A DNA stretch of 64,000 nucleotides, from contig JADJWT010000001.1 in the NCBI GenBank assembly GCA_016716225.1, forward strand, positions 4,164,501-4,228,500. Direction: 5' to 3'. The notes beneath the pieces were generated by a model, which was not told where the DNA came from, made no database searches, and worked only from the letters and a program-made list of their open reading frames with translations. The stretch is from Ignavibacteriota bacterium (lineage in GTDB: Bacteria; Bacteroidota; Ignavibacteria; Ignavibacteriales; Melioribacteraceae). Positions 46,065 to 55,678 of the stretch are shown in pieces (the stretch's first letter is position 1; every line of letters starts with the position of its first letter). The position numbers were made by a program, and so were the translations under genes.

Positions 46065-46704
46065 TTCAACTCCCTCTTAAATTTATCATAGAATAAATAT
46101 ATTTGATTACTTATTTAGACTTAAAAAAATTGAAAAGGTTGCAGACCGAATTACTTAATTCTTGTTAATATTTTTATCTCAACCCGGAGCTAAGCTTTTT
46201 AATATTAACTTTATCTTTTGGTCAAAATCATATTTTTTATGAAATTTTCAATTGTTCTTATAATTATCGATCCAAAAATAAAATAATAATTGGACATGTT
46301 TTATTTTGGAAAAATTACTGATTGATTCGATGAGCCTATTATGAGGCCCAAGCTGGGCAAATATGGGACCCAAAGTTGTCGCCTATTTTGAATTAGATTT
46401 GCTAGGTTTGAGCCAATCCGCGGATTGATTAAAATTGTTCCATATGTAAGAGGGGTGTTAATAAAATCTGGAAACGGCTGAAATATTATTCGAATTTGTT
46501 AATTCGGGGAGAGCCAGATTTATAAGTTTTCAAGATGAAACTTTATAATGACAAAAAGCTAACAAATTACTTAAATAATTATTTGTACTTTTCTATTCAA
46601 GATAAAATAAATTATCTTTTAAAAACAGCAATTCTTGAAAGTTACTATTACATTAAGTTGCCTGTTTAATTATTATTTTATAATTTTAATTATTAAAATT
46701 TAAG

Positions 46705-46761
46705 GCGTGGCAGAATCGTGCCAGTTTTGTCGAAAAAGGTAGGGATTTATAGGGATAATTA
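46705..46761 (+). repeat. Right copy of the terminal repeat
   Basis: It contains GCGTGGCAGAATCGTGCCA, then AGGGATTTATAGGGATAATT, aligned with the block before the recombinase stub at 35876-35931 in the same orientation. Here no recombinase frame follows. It may be the remains of a second element integrated at the same tRNA. Confidence 0.5.
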
Positions 46762-46838
46762 GACTTTTAAAAATAACTGTAACTTACTATAATACATATA
46801 GTTATGGCATTTTTGATAAAAATTTAAAAGAGAGCGAG

Positions 46839-46858
46839 TCGAATCCGATCGCCGCCTC
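46839..46858 (+). other. attR: second copy of the tRNA-Cys 3' end
   Basis: An identical 20-base copy of the tRNA-Cys 3' terminus, not part of any tRNA here. It marks the right end of the proposed island. Confidence 0.8.
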
Positions 46859-46861
46859 AAG

Positions 46862-46892
46862 AAAGTGTGATTATTGTTTATAATTACGCTTT
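46862..46892 (+). terminator. Orphan terminator after attR, probably once that of tRNA-Cys
   Basis: AAAGTGTGATT and AATTACGCTTT pair (two G-U) and are followed by a T-run. It begins three bases after attR and has no plus-strand gene to terminate. It fits the original tRNA-Cys terminator displaced by the insertion. Confidence 0.6.
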
Positions 46893-46968
46893 TTTTGTTT
46901 TAAAGGATTATAGTAAAAAATGACGATAGTACTATTTACTTATCTTAGTGAAGAATTTTATTCTACTT

Positions 46969-47008
46969 AAAAATATATGGTTAGCTTTTATACTAACCAC
47001 ATATTTTT
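46969..47008 (-). terminator. Terminator of the arabinoxylan locus
   Basis: A 16-bp stem with one G-U pair (AAAAATATATGGTTAG with CTAACCACATATTTTT), loop CTTTTATA. On the minus strand it ends in TTTTT. It sits 15 bases after the GH51 stop. Confidence 0.75.
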
Positions 47009-47023
47009 CAATTTATTGTTGAT

Positions 47024-48568
47024 TTATTCAATATTAATTGTAACTACAGATTTTGCAGGTAAATTTACAATTAATTTATTATCGGCTAACTTAAAATTAG
47101 AAAATGATTTTATATTAACTTTTTCTGCTTGGCCAAAATCATTATAGTCATTCATATTTTCTGAATTTATAATTTCACCTTTTGCTTTTTTAGAATTTAA
47201 AATTCCTCGCAAATCTATTTCAACATCTAAATCTTTATGCGGATTAACATTTGCTAAAGAAATATTTATAACACCTTTTGCTGATTTTGACGCAGAAGCT
47301 GTAACAGCTGGAACTTTATCTCCATTAAATTCATAATCTTCACATGAAATATTTATTGGCAATAAAGTCGCATCTTGATGAACTTTATACATTTTGAATA
47401 AATAAAAAGTTGGTGTTTTAACTAATTGATTTTCTTTAGTTAATAACATCGCTTGCAAAACATTTACAGTTTGTGCAATGTTTGCCATTTTAACTCGTTC
47501 TGCATTATTATTAAAAATATTAAGATAAACTGCACCCATAACTGCATCACGCAAAGTATTTTGTTGATATAAGAAACCGGGATTTGTTCCGGGTTCAACT
47601 TCATACCAACTTCCCCATTCATCTGCAATCAATCCAATTTTATTTTGCGGATCATATTCATTCATTAAACTGATATGTTTTTTTAGTCTTTCATCAACCA
47701 CAAAAGTATTTTTCATCATTCCGAACCAACCATCTTCCTTAAATTGTGTAGCAGAACTTTTAGGATTCCATCCCGGATATACTGTGTAATAGTGAAATGA
47801 ATATCCTTGTATTAAATGTCCAAACTTTTGTGTTTTTTTCATTACGGTTTCTGTCCAATCATAATCGGCATCAGTACCACCGCTAGCAACTTTATATAAA
47901 TTTCTTCCGTGCATAAATGTTGAAAATCTTTTAAATTCATCCGAGTAATACGACGGTTCCATATTTCCGCCGCATCCCCAACTTTCATTTCCAACTGCCC
48001 AATATTTTACATTCCAGGGTTTTTCTCTTCCGTTTTGTTTTCTTAATCTTGTCATAGGACTTTCATTACTTGAGTTTACATACTCAACCCATTCCGATGC
48101 TTCTTCAACTGTTCCGCTTCCAACATTGACACACAAATATGGTTCTGCACCCAGCACTTCACAGAGATCTAGAAATTCATGAGTCCCAAAGCTATTATCT
48201 TCAGTAACTCCGCCCCAATTTGTATTCACAATTGAGGGACGATTTTCACGCGGACCAATTCCATCCATCCAATGATAAGTATCTGCAAAACATCCTCCGG
48301 GCCAGCGAATTACCGGCGGATTAATTTCTTTTAATGCATCAATAACATCTTTGCGAAGCCCGCGAATATTGGGGATTGATGATTTTTCTCCAACCCAAAA
48401 TCCTTCATAAATACAATTACCTAAATGTTCAGCAAAATGTCCGTAAATATTTTTATCAATTTTTACTTTTCCTAAATCACCGTTTACAATTATTTTATTA
48501 CCATCTCCGGCAAATATTGAAAAGATTGTACCAAAGTAAATCACAAATAAGTATTTAAGTCTTAGCAT
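47024..48568 (-). CDS. GH51 alpha-L-arabinofuranosidase
   Basis: About 514 aa. The ATG at 48568 with GAGGAG in front is preferred over a TTG 15 bases earlier. Signal peptide to about residue 17. GH51 motifs: NIYGHFAEHLG, PPVIRWPGGCFADTYHW, acid/base Glu in KYWAVGNESWGCGG near 193, nucleophile Glu in LIADEWGSW near 317, and a C-terminal beta-sandwich. It removes arabinose side chains from arabinoxylan or arabinan. The signal peptide places it outside the cytoplasm, although many GH51 enzymes are cytosolic. Last gene of the locus; it follows GH127 by about 40 bases. Confidence 0.92.
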   Translation of the reverse strand: MLRLKYLFVIYFGTIFSIFAGDGNKIIVNGDLGKVKIDKNIYGHFAEHLGNCIYEGFWVGEKSSIPNIRGLRKDVIDALKEINPPVIRWPGGCFADTYHWMDGIGPRENRPSIVNTNWGGVTEDNSFGTHEFLDLCEVLGAEPYLCVNVGSGTVEEASEWVEYVNSSNESPMTRLRKQNGREKPWNVKYWAVGNESWGCGGNMEPSYYSDEFKRFSTFMHGRNLYKVASGGTDADYDWTETVMKKTQKFGHLIQGYSFHYYTVYPGWNPKSSATQFKEDGWFGMMKNTFVVDERLKKHISLMNEYDPQNKIGLIADEWGSWYEVEPGTNPGFLYQQNTLRDAVMGAVYLNIFNNNAERVKMANIAQTVNVLQAMLLTKENQLVKTPTFYLFKMYKVHQDATLLPINISCEDYEFNGDKVPAVTASASKSAKGVINISLANVNPHKDLDVEIDLRGILNSKKAKGEIINSENMNDYNDFGQAEKVNIKSFSNFKLADNKLIVNLPAKSVVTINIE

Positions 48569-48608
48569 AATTTTACTCCTCAAATTAACTTTTGAATTTT
48601 ATAAATTT

Positions 48609-50549
48609 TTATATTGATTTTGGAAACCAGACTTTCATTTTGTTTACACCTCGATTTGACCAAAGATAATAGGGAATTAACGTAAACTTTCCTTCTGTAT
48701 TTTCCCCATTTATTGAAACAATATTTTGATCTAAAACTTTTTTTACATTTGAATTCAAAATTGTTTTTTCATCAATTATTATTTTAGAAATAATTTTGTT
48801 ATCCACTTCTTCCGCACAATAAACAATTGGTCCATATTCAATTGCAACTTTATTGCTGTCATCTTTTACATTTTCATTTGCAATAACTTTTTTAATTTCC
48901 ATTGGCAGAAGAACTTCAACAATTTCATTTTTCCCAAATATTTTTGTAACTGTTAAATATCCATTTTTAATTTTTACATTTTCTTCATTTCCGTTAACAA
49001 ATAATTTTATTTCATTACCTGATGAATTACCATAAGAATACAAATCGCCCGGAACCGGTTTATTTATTGCCCATCCCGGAATTCTAACTTTTAATGATAA
49101 TTCTTTTTGATTTTCAGATTCGATGTTTAAACTAATTTTTCCATCCCAAGGATAATTTGTTGTTTGCTGAATTTTTACTTTCTCATCATTTATCAAAATT
49201 TCTGCAGAATTTTCTATGAATAAATTTATATACAAACTGTCTTTGTTTAATGCATAAATTAAACCTGGAATTGAAGGAATAAATCTGATAATATTTGTAG
49301 GGCAACATGAGCAATCAAACCAAGCTGATCTTGTACAAGAGCCCATATTAAATTTGTATTCGCCGTCAGATTCAGTAGGATTTGGATAAAAGAAATTTTT
49401 ACCGTCTAACGAAATTCCAGCAATCATTCCGTTATATAAAGTTCGTTCAAGAATATCATAATATATAGAATTTCCGGTGAGCAAAAATAATCTGTGATTC
49501 CAATAAATATTTCCAATCGCCGCGCAAGTTTCATTGTAAGCTGTTAAGTTAGGAAGTTCATAATTTTCTCCAAATGCTTCTGCACCATGTTTTGAGCCCA
49601 TTCCACCCGTGATATACATTTTTTTATTTGTTGCATTTTTCCAAATTTTATTAACAGCATTCAAATAATTTTGATCTTTATAAATTGCAGCAATATCAGT
49701 CATTCCGGCATACATGTAAAGTGCTCTTACAGAATGCCCAACTGCTTCTTCTTGCTGTAAAACCGGAATATGATCTTGACTATATTCTCCATATAATTTG
49801 TGAGTTGTAGAATCTCCTCTTGATTCAAGATAAAGTTTAGCCAACTCAAGATATTTTTTGTTTTGCGTGATGTGATATAATTTTATAAGTCCGGTCTCAA
49901 CAATTTGGTGTCCGGGCGGAGTTCTTAATTTATTTGGTCCAAAATTTTCTACTAATAAATTCGCATTTTTAATTGCAATATCTAAAAAGTTCGATTTCCC
50001 AGTTGCCCAATAATGTGCTGCAGCAGCTTCAAACATATGTCCGCTATTGTATAGCTCATGACTGGCATCTTCAGAACCCCAACGTTCTTTAGATGGTTTT
50101 ACCCAAGTAGCGGGTGGATTATCTCTATCAATTGTAAACCATGTTGTTAAATATCCGTCTGGTTCTTGTCCAATACCAATAATTTTTATCAAAGAATCAA
50201 TATATTTTTCAAGAATCTCATTTGGTTGAGTAACTAAAGAATAGGATGCGCCTTCAATAATTTTATAAATATCCGTATCATCAAATGGCATTTTACCTTT
50301 TGTTTTACCTTCTTTCTTTCCGCCAGCAATAAGGAAATTATCAACTCTGCCTTCCTCTTCACATTTTTGAAATGCATAATCAATTGTTGTATTTTGCACA
50401 ATTTTTATTTTTGGAAGCCAGAAATTATCATTTAGTTTAACATTTCTAATATCCACATTGCTGATCGGATAATCCGAAAAATCCATTTTTTTCTCTTGCG
50501 CAAAATTAATTGTAAAAACGGTAAAAACTATTAGAAAAATTTTTTTCAT
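48609..50549 (-). CDS. GH127 beta-L-arabinofuranosidase
   Basis: A 646-aa protein with a signal peptide (to about residue 17, INFAQ). GH127/DUF1680 features: NVKLNDNFWLPK, an (alpha/alpha)6 barrel with EDASHELYNSGHMFEAA, general-acid Glu in AYNETCAAIG near 339, and the cysteine cluster CSCCPTN near 415, which includes the nucleophile Cys and zinc ligands. Family role: releases beta-L-arabinofuranose from oligosaccharides. Length is normal. Neighbours GH51 and GH10 fit removal of arabinose decorations. Confidence 0.9.
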   Translation of the reverse strand: MKKIFLIVFTVFTINFAQEKKMDFSDYPISNVDIRNVKLNDNFWLPKIKIVQNTTIDYAFQKCEEEGRVDNFLIAGGKKEGKTKGKMPFDDTDIYKIIEGASYSLVTQPNEILEKYIDSLIKIIGIGQEPDGYLTTWFTIDRDNPPATWVKPSKERWGSEDASHELYNSGHMFEAAAAHYWATGKSNFLDIAIKNANLLVENFGPNKLRTPPGHQIVETGLIKLYHITQNKKYLELAKLYLESRGDSTTHKLYGEYSQDHIPVLQQEEAVGHSVRALYMYAGMTDIAAIYKDQNYLNAVNKIWKNATNKKMYITGGMGSKHGAEAFGENYELPNLTAYNETCAAIGNIYWNHRLFLLTGNSIYYDILERTLYNGMIAGISLDGKNFFYPNPTESDGEYKFNMGSCTRSAWFDCSCCPTNIIRFIPSIPGLIYALNKDSLYINLFIENSAEILINDEKVKIQQTTNYPWDGKISLNIESENQKELSLKVRIPGWAINKPVPGDLYSYGNSSGNEIKLFVNGNEENVKIKNGYLTVTKIFGKNEIVEVLLPMEIKKVIANENVKDDSNKVAIEYGPIVYCAEEVDNKIISKIIIDEKTILNSNVKKVLDQNIVSINGENTEGKFTLIPYYLWSNRGVNKMKVWFPKSI

Positions 50550-50601
50550 AGATTCATCATTATAATTATTTAATAATTATGAAATAATATTGGAAATAAT
50601 T

Positions 50602-53031
50602 TTACTTAAGTACAATTAATTTTTTTATTGAAGAAAAATTTCCAGCAGTTAATTGATAAAAATAAACTCCGCTAGAAATATTTTGCGCATTAAATGAAAT
50701 ATTATATCTTCCTGGTGATTTTACTTCATTTACAAGTGTTTGTATTTCACGACCGAGAATATCAAATATTTTCAGTGATACTTTAGTTGTATAAGCTATA
50801 TTATAATTTATTGATGTAATTGGGTTAAACGGATTTGGATAATTTTGTTCTAATTCAAATCTATCCGGAATTATTGATAAATCTTCTTCAACACCAACTG
50901 GATTGTCTTTTATATATTGCACTAACCAATCTAATGCCGGTCTCGCTTCACCATCTGTATGAACAAGATAGCATGTTGTTTGCCACATTTGTCCTTCGAG
51001 ATAACCCCAAAGTGTAATTCCTTTTACCCCCGGATGCTGCCAAAGAACCGGAAAATATTTTTTATATAATTCTAATTGTTTTGCATCATTCGGAGTTCCG
51101 GTATCGCCGATATTTCCTAAATCTAATTCGGAAATATAAATCGGTAATCCAGTTGCCGTAAGTCTATCAAGATTATATTTTAATGTTGAAGTACTTGTGT
51201 TTTCTAATTCAAAACGATGTCCTTGTACACCAATTCCATCAATTAATCCACGATCATTTAATATTTTAATAATTTGTAAATATGAAGTTGTTGCACTATT
51301 GTCATTTATAATTCCATAATCATTTAAAATAAGTTCTGAATTTGGTAAATATTTTCTTGCTAATTCAAAAGACTTAATTACCCAATCCCAACCAGTAACT
51401 CCGTTTCCGCCTAAAGCTTTTTTATAATTTGCTCTTCCATTAATTCCATCAGGAGGGTTATGATTTACTAAAGGTTCATTAACAACATCAATCATATCAA
51501 TATCCGGATATCTTTCACCTACTTTTCTAATCCATGTTTCAATATATTTTATTTGTTGCGCAGAATCTAAAGTAGATATCCATGAAGGTTGTTGCTGCCC
51601 CCAAATTAATGTGTGATTTTTAAAAATTAAATTATTGTCTTTCGCACAATTATATGCTCTATCTAAGCCATTCCAATTCCATCTTAAAGTGTCAATAGAA
51701 TTTGCAACAGAGCCCCATTTACCCGCATTTCCGGGTGTTAATTGATTCCAATAATTTTGAAAAATATTATCTTGAATATCGCCGTAAGCATTACCTAAAA
51801 ACTTTGGCATTCCTTCTGCGTATGGTGGACCTTGATAAAATTTACTTGAATCCGGTCCTTCCATTGTTTCAGAGCCGGGCAGTGTATTTTCCAAATCATT
51901 GACAGTATAAAATAAATTTGCTTTTCCGAAAGCAAATTTGTCAAAATCTAAACCGTCTTCACGACTTCCAATTTGAAAAGTATTTGTTAAAGAATCTAAA
52001 CTGACGTAAAAATATTCTTGTGTTGAATCAACTGGGAAAAAGTTTTTTGTAACATTAATCCATTTCCAAACTTCTGATCCGGCAATACCAAAATCATTAA
52101 CATAATCTTCTACCGCAGAAAATCCGGCGCTTCCTAATCCATTCACAAAAACCCAATCATTTGCAGAGGTATCATTTTTATCACCAAAACCTTTGCCAGC
52201 AAAAAAACTATCGTCATTAAAAGTTCCGGAGCCAACTCTAACTTTTGCAAATAAATTATATTTTCCGGAATCTTCTACTGTAACTTGATATGAAATTACA
52301 CTATTGGAATCTTCAGGGAAACTTAATCCAATATAATTTTTTGAAGTTTTTACAAACGTAATATCACCATCTTGCTCTGTTAAAAAATTACTTCCAACAA
52401 TACCGGATTCGGCTTCAACGATTATTGGAGTTTTTCCAAAATCTTCCGCAATAATTTTAAGATTATCTATATAAATTACGTTACCAACATTGCCGGCATA
52501 ATTAAGATGAATTGGCGCTCTGATTATTGTTTGATTATCACTAACGGAAAAAGTCAATTTAAATTCTTTCCATTCTGTTGTAAGATTTGCCGGTCTTAAT
52601 GCTGCATATTCAGAATATGAATAATTTCCAACAGTAAAATTCACTTGAGCGCCAGGTTTTTCTGCTTTGGCCCATATTGAATAATAATAAGTTTTTTCAT
52701 TTTCTGAGGGAATACTATCAGCAACAATTTGTATATCCCATTGATTTGTGGCAATTGCTCCGATTGAAATTTTTAGTGCTTTGTTACCGTTTTGATAAGT
52801 ATCGTCAATAATTTCAAAAACCGGTGCTGGTGAAATACTTTCTGCAACTTGAATTAGCCAGCCTTTAACTTCATTTCCGGTAACAACTCCAGTATCAGAA
52901 ACTTCAAAATTTCCATTAGTTACTAATTGAGAATAAATGTTTTCGTTAAATACTACAATTGTTAAAAATAAAACAATCTTAAATATTTTGATTTTTAGAT
53001 TATTCAATTTATACTCCAATTTATTACACAT
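50602..53031 (-). CDS. GH10 endo-beta-1,4-xylanase with two N-terminal CBM-like domains and T9SS tail
   Basis: An 809-aa protein. An internal TTG at 53007 (GGAG upstream) may be the true start. Residues 35-205 form a CBM4/9/22-like sandwich (NGNFEVSDTG). Residues 206-370 form a second CBM-like domain (IVEAESGIVG, a CBM6/35-like opening). The GH10 barrel (about 400-720) has acid/base Glu in MIDVVNEPL near 519, NHTLIWGQQQPSW, and nucleophile Glu in IYISELDLG near 634. The T9SS domain starts at LEQNYPNPFNPITS. It cleaves the xylan backbone and is expected at the cell surface. The large N-terminal part is divergent. Confidence 0.92.
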   Translation of the reverse strand: MCNKLEYKLNNLKIKIFKIVLFLTIVVFNENIYSQLVTNGNFEVSDTGVVTGNEVKGWLIQVAESISPAPVFEIIDDTYQNGNKALKISIGAIATNQWDIQIVADSIPSENEKTYYYSIWAKAEKPGAQVNFTVGNYSYSEYAALRPANLTTEWKEFKLTFSVSDNQTIIRAPIHLNYAGNVGNVIYIDNLKIIAEDFGKTPIIVEAESGIVGSNFLTEQDGDITFVKTSKNYIGLSFPEDSNSVISYQVTVEDSGKYNLFAKVRVGSGTFNDDSFFAGKGFGDKNDTSANDWVFVNGLGSAGFSAVEDYVNDFGIAGSEVWKWINVTKNFFPVDSTQEYFYVSLDSLTNTFQIGSREDGLDFDKFAFGKANLFYTVNDLENTLPGSETMEGPDSSKFYQGPPYAEGMPKFLGNAYGDIQDNIFQNYWNQLTPGNAGKWGSVANSIDTLRWNWNGLDRAYNCAKDNNLIFKNHTLIWGQQQPSWISTLDSAQQIKYIETWIRKVGERYPDIDMIDVVNEPLVNHNPPDGINGRANYKKALGGNGVTGWDWVIKSFELARKYLPNSELILNDYGIINDNSATTSYLQIIKILNDRGLIDGIGVQGHRFELENTSTSTLKYNLDRLTATGLPIYISELDLGNIGDTGTPNDAKQLELYKKYFPVLWQHPGVKGITLWGYLEGQMWQTTCYLVHTDGEARPALDWLVQYIKDNPVGVEEDLSIIPDRFELEQNYPNPFNPITSINYNIAYTTKVSLKIFDILGREIQTLVNEVKSPGRYNISFNAQNISSGVYFYQLTAGNFSSIKKLIVLK

Positions 53032-53116
53032 GTTTATTTACTTTTCTGAAATTTTATTTTATTATTTCAATAACCGAAAAATAATTAAACAAAATCACTT
53101 AAACTAAAACATTATT

Positions 53117-53125
53117 AAACCGTTT
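53117..53125. promoter_or_regulatory. Candidate LacI-type operator half-symmetry site before the xylanase
   Basis: AAACCGTTT is a 9-bp palindrome with a central C, about 90 bases upstream of the xylanase. A related AACCGTTT lies at 60505-60512 before the uxaC operon. The shared CG-centred motif in otherwise AT-rich DNA would fit a LacI-family regulator, but no regulator gene is in the window. Confidence 0.25.
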
Positions 53126-53287
53126 CAAATTTTCAATAAATTTTAAGTTAGATTATAATCCGAATAATTTTATCTGCAAAATCAAATTTGAAGAATATTA
53201 CCTTTACTTCAAATTAAAGAAATGTAATTTTCTTTAATAATGAAATTAGAATCTCAAATTCTTTCTACTTTATAATTATTATAAAAA

Positions 53288-54418
53288 CTACTTTACAGAA
53301 AATTTATATATAGTTATTTGATTATATACTTCTCCGGGATTTAACGTTACTGACGGGAAATTTGCTTTATTTGGTGAATCCGGAAATTTTTGAGTTTCAA
53401 GACATAAGCCTGTCCTAAAATTATATTTTTCTCCATTCTTTCCGATTGAAGTTCCGTTTAAAAAATTGCCGGAATAAAATTGCAATCCTGGTTGATCTGT
53501 CAATATTTCCATTAACCGTCCAGACGTTGAATCATACAAACTTGCAACATTTTTAAGACTTCCATCATAATTATTTAACACCCAATTATGATCATAACCT
53601 TTTCCGAAAATTAATTGCTCGTATTCAGCATTAATATTTTTACCAATTTTTGTAGGTACTTTAAAATCCATTGGTGTATTTTCTACTTTAACTAATTCAC
53701 CAGTTGTAATTAATCCTTTATCAACTGGTGTAAAAAAATCCGCATCCATCATTAACTCATGATCCAAAATCGTATTTTGAAAATTTCCACTTAAATTAAA
53801 ATAAGAATGATGTGTTGGATTCATAATTGTCGTTTTATCAGTCGTTGCAGAATATTCAATCTTTAATTCGTTAGATTCTGTAAGTGTATACATAATTGAA
53901 ATGTTTGCAGTACCGGGATAACCTTCTTCACCATCCGGACTAACATAAGTTAATTTTACTGATTCTCCTTCACTGCTCTGTAAAGTCTCACCTATCCAAA
54001 GAACTTTATTAAAACCAATCTTTCCGCCATGCAGATGATTTTCACCATCATTTATACTTAGCTGAAAATCATCTTCATTTAAATTAAATTTTCCTTTACC
54101 AATCCTATTTCCATAACGACCAACAATTGCACCGAAATAAGAAGTACCATTTATATAATCTTCAAGTTTATCGTAACCTAAAACTACGTCTTCAATTTTA
54201 CCATTTTTATCCGGAACTTTTAATGAAGTTACGGTTGCTCCAAATTCAATTATTTTTACTTCTGCACCATTTTTATTTTTTAATGTAAACATATTAACTT
54301 CTCTTCCGTCAGATAATTTTCCAAAAAGTGAATTACTTTTTTCAGTAACTTGTTTTTCTTTTTCGTTACATGAAACTAAGATTGTAAGTAAAAGTAAAAC
54401 CGATAAAAATTTTATCAT
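53288..54418 (-). CDS. galM: Aldose 1-epimerase (galactose mutarotase), lipoprotein
   Basis: A 376-aa GalM with a lipoprotein signal (LLLTILVSCNEKEK, Cys near residue 17). Motifs: FGATVTSLKVPDKNG, GRYGNRIGKGKF, NHLHGG, NPTHHSYFNLSG with the catalytic His, and LETQKFPDSPN with the catalytic Glu. It interconverts alpha and beta forms of released sugars. The lipobox implies a periplasmic or surface location, as is common in polysaccharide loci. The 285 bases upstream (54419-54703) hold nothing recognisable. Confidence 0.92.
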   Translation of the reverse strand: MIKFLSVLLLLTILVSCNEKEKQVTEKSNSLFGKLSDGREVNMFTLKNKNGAEVKIIEFGATVTSLKVPDKNGKIEDVVLGYDKLEDYINGTSYFGAIVGRYGNRIGKGKFNLNEDDFQLSINDGENHLHGGKIGFNKVLWIGETLQSSEGESVKLTYVSPDGEEGYPGTANISIMYTLTESNELKIEYSATTDKTTIMNPTHHSYFNLSGNFQNTILDHELMMDADFFTPVDKGLITTGELVKVENTPMDFKVPTKIGKNINAEYEQLIFGKGYDHNWVLNNYDGSLKNVASLYDSTSGRLMEILTDQPGLQFYSGNFLNGTSIGKNGEKYNFRTGLCLETQKFPDSPNKANFPSVTLNPGEVYNQITIYKFSVK

Positions 54419-54703
54419 ATAAACCTCACTAATATTAAATTATTATTTTTAAAAGATAAGTTCTCTCAACTCTTTGTAAAAGCCTAATTTAGTAATTCTA
54501 TAACCAATTTACGCAAAATACAAATTTTTGATTTACATTTATTTTAATTGTGACAAAATAATTCTCTATTTGCAATTCATAATTTGAATTACTCAAAACT
54601 TGTTTAAGATTTAGATTACAATTTTTGAAAAGTTCTAAAGTTTTTTCAGTTATATTTTTAGAAAAGTAATTGATAAAACTAATTGGGCTTTAAAAAATTA
54701 TTT

Positions 54704-55678
54704 TTAATCAATAATACTTGCAAGAATTTTGTTTGTCCTTGCCGCTGAAATTCCGGTACTTACGCAAACACCTTTTCCTAAAATATCTTCAACTACTTTA
54801 TTAATTAGATTTTGCTGGACATGATGAGGGTACTTAATTTCGAAGAATTCAATTTTTCCATTTTTATATTGTTCAATCGGTTTAGGATTAAAAAAAGAAA
54901 AAACTATTTTCCCCTCGGTACCAATAATTTCTGTTTGATCAATTCGTTCAGTTTGGGGCATTGTAAAACACCAAGTTCCACTCCCGATAATATTTGATTC
55001 AAATAAATAAGATGCCGAAACAATATCTTCAACATCATATAAATTTTGTTGATTTGTAAATACACCTTTTGCAGTTTTTATCGGACCGAAAAAATAATCT
55101 AATAAATCAAATTGATGTGAAGCTAGATCATAAAAATATCCTCCTCCGGCGATTTCCTTTTTTACACGCCAGCTCAATTTATTTCTATCAAAGTCCGAAT
55201 CATTTGTCGGCAACAATAATTTTATATCAACAAATTTTATTTTTCCAATTTTATTTTCATCAATTAGATTTTTTATTTTATTAAAATATTCCAATTCTCT
55301 TCTGTAATAGGCAACAAATAGTTTTACATTGTTTTGTTTAGCAGCTTCAATCATTTTAATACATTCTTCGTATGTTGTTGCCATTGGTTTTTCTACATAA
55401 ATATTTTTTTTGGCATTTGCTGCTCTTATTGCATATTCTGCATGTGAGGAAGGCGGTGTAGCAATATAAACTGCGTTAATTTCCTGATTATTAAAAATAT
55501 CCTCAGAGTCATTTGTATAATTTGGTATTAAATGTCGCTCGGCATAGTCTTTTGCTTTTTCTAAATTTCTTCGCATAACAATTACTATTTCCGAGTTATC
55601 AACTTTATTAAATGCAGGACCACTTTTAATTTCAGTTACATCTCCAACACCAATAATTCCCCATTTAATTTTTTTCAT
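54704..55678 (-). CDS. Gfo/Idh/MocA family oxidoreductase
   Basis: A 324-aa oxidoreductase. The NAD(P)-binding start is IKWGIIGVGDV; the family EKP motif is in NIYVEKPMATTYEEC. The C-terminal domain carries SWRVKKEIAGGGYFYDLASHQFDLLDYFFG, including the active-site region with D and H. Substrate not predictable; in this context probably a pentose or uronate derivative. Its start overlaps the end of the YiaK-like gene by 14 bases. Confidence 0.85.
   Translation of the reverse strand: MKKIKWGIIGVGDVTEIKSGPAFNKVDNSEIVIVMRRNLEKAKDYAERHLIPNYTNDSEDIFNNQEINAVYIATPPSSHAEYAIRAANAKKNIYVEKPMATTYEECIKMIEAAKQNNVKLFVAYYRRELEYFNKIKNLIDENKIGKIKFVDIKLLLPTNDSDFDRNKLSWRVKKEIAGGGYFYDLASHQFDLLDYFFGPIKTAKGVFTNQQNLYDVEDIVSASYLFESNIIGSGTWCFTMPQTERIDQTEIIGTEGKIVFSFFNPKPIEQYKNGKIEFFEIKYPHHVQQNLINKVVEDILGKGVCVSTGISAARTNKILASIID

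Larger units (their letters stand above)
35822..46858. mobile_element. Putative integrated genomic island at tRNA-Cys (about 11 kb)
   Basis: It is bounded by identical 20-nt direct repeats derived from the tRNA-Cys 3' end. The first gene inside is the N-terminal stub of a tyrosine recombinase, as expected for an element that integrates into tRNA genes. A related 56-nt sequence occurs near both ends (35876 and 46705). Cargo: PIG-L deacetylase, small membrane protein, solute symporter, DUF2911 protein, decayed esterase, GH2 glycosidase and a DUF4097-like protein. The loss of most of the recombinase and several decayed frames suggest that it is now fixed. No conjugation genes are seen. Confidence 0.65.
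46065..47023. other. Gene-poor right end of the island
   Basis: About 960 bases without a convincing gene. It holds the right terminal repeat, attR and two terminators described separately. The part 46310-46500 contains broken frames of higher GC (one reads ETAEILFEFVNSGRARFISF), probably gene remains. A 44-codon frame at 46535-46669 has no clear ribosome-binding site and is not called. Confidence 0.5.

Noticed and set aside
46535..46669. 44-codon frame at the right island end
   Set aside because: No clear start signal and no similarity that I recognise; may be a remnant, so mentioned only in the region note.
46705..46724. Possible sigma-54 promoter (TGGCACG...TGCC on the minus strand)
   Set aside because: The spacing between the GG and GC pairs is one base short and the left copy lacks the GC, so it does not fit the -24/-12 pattern.
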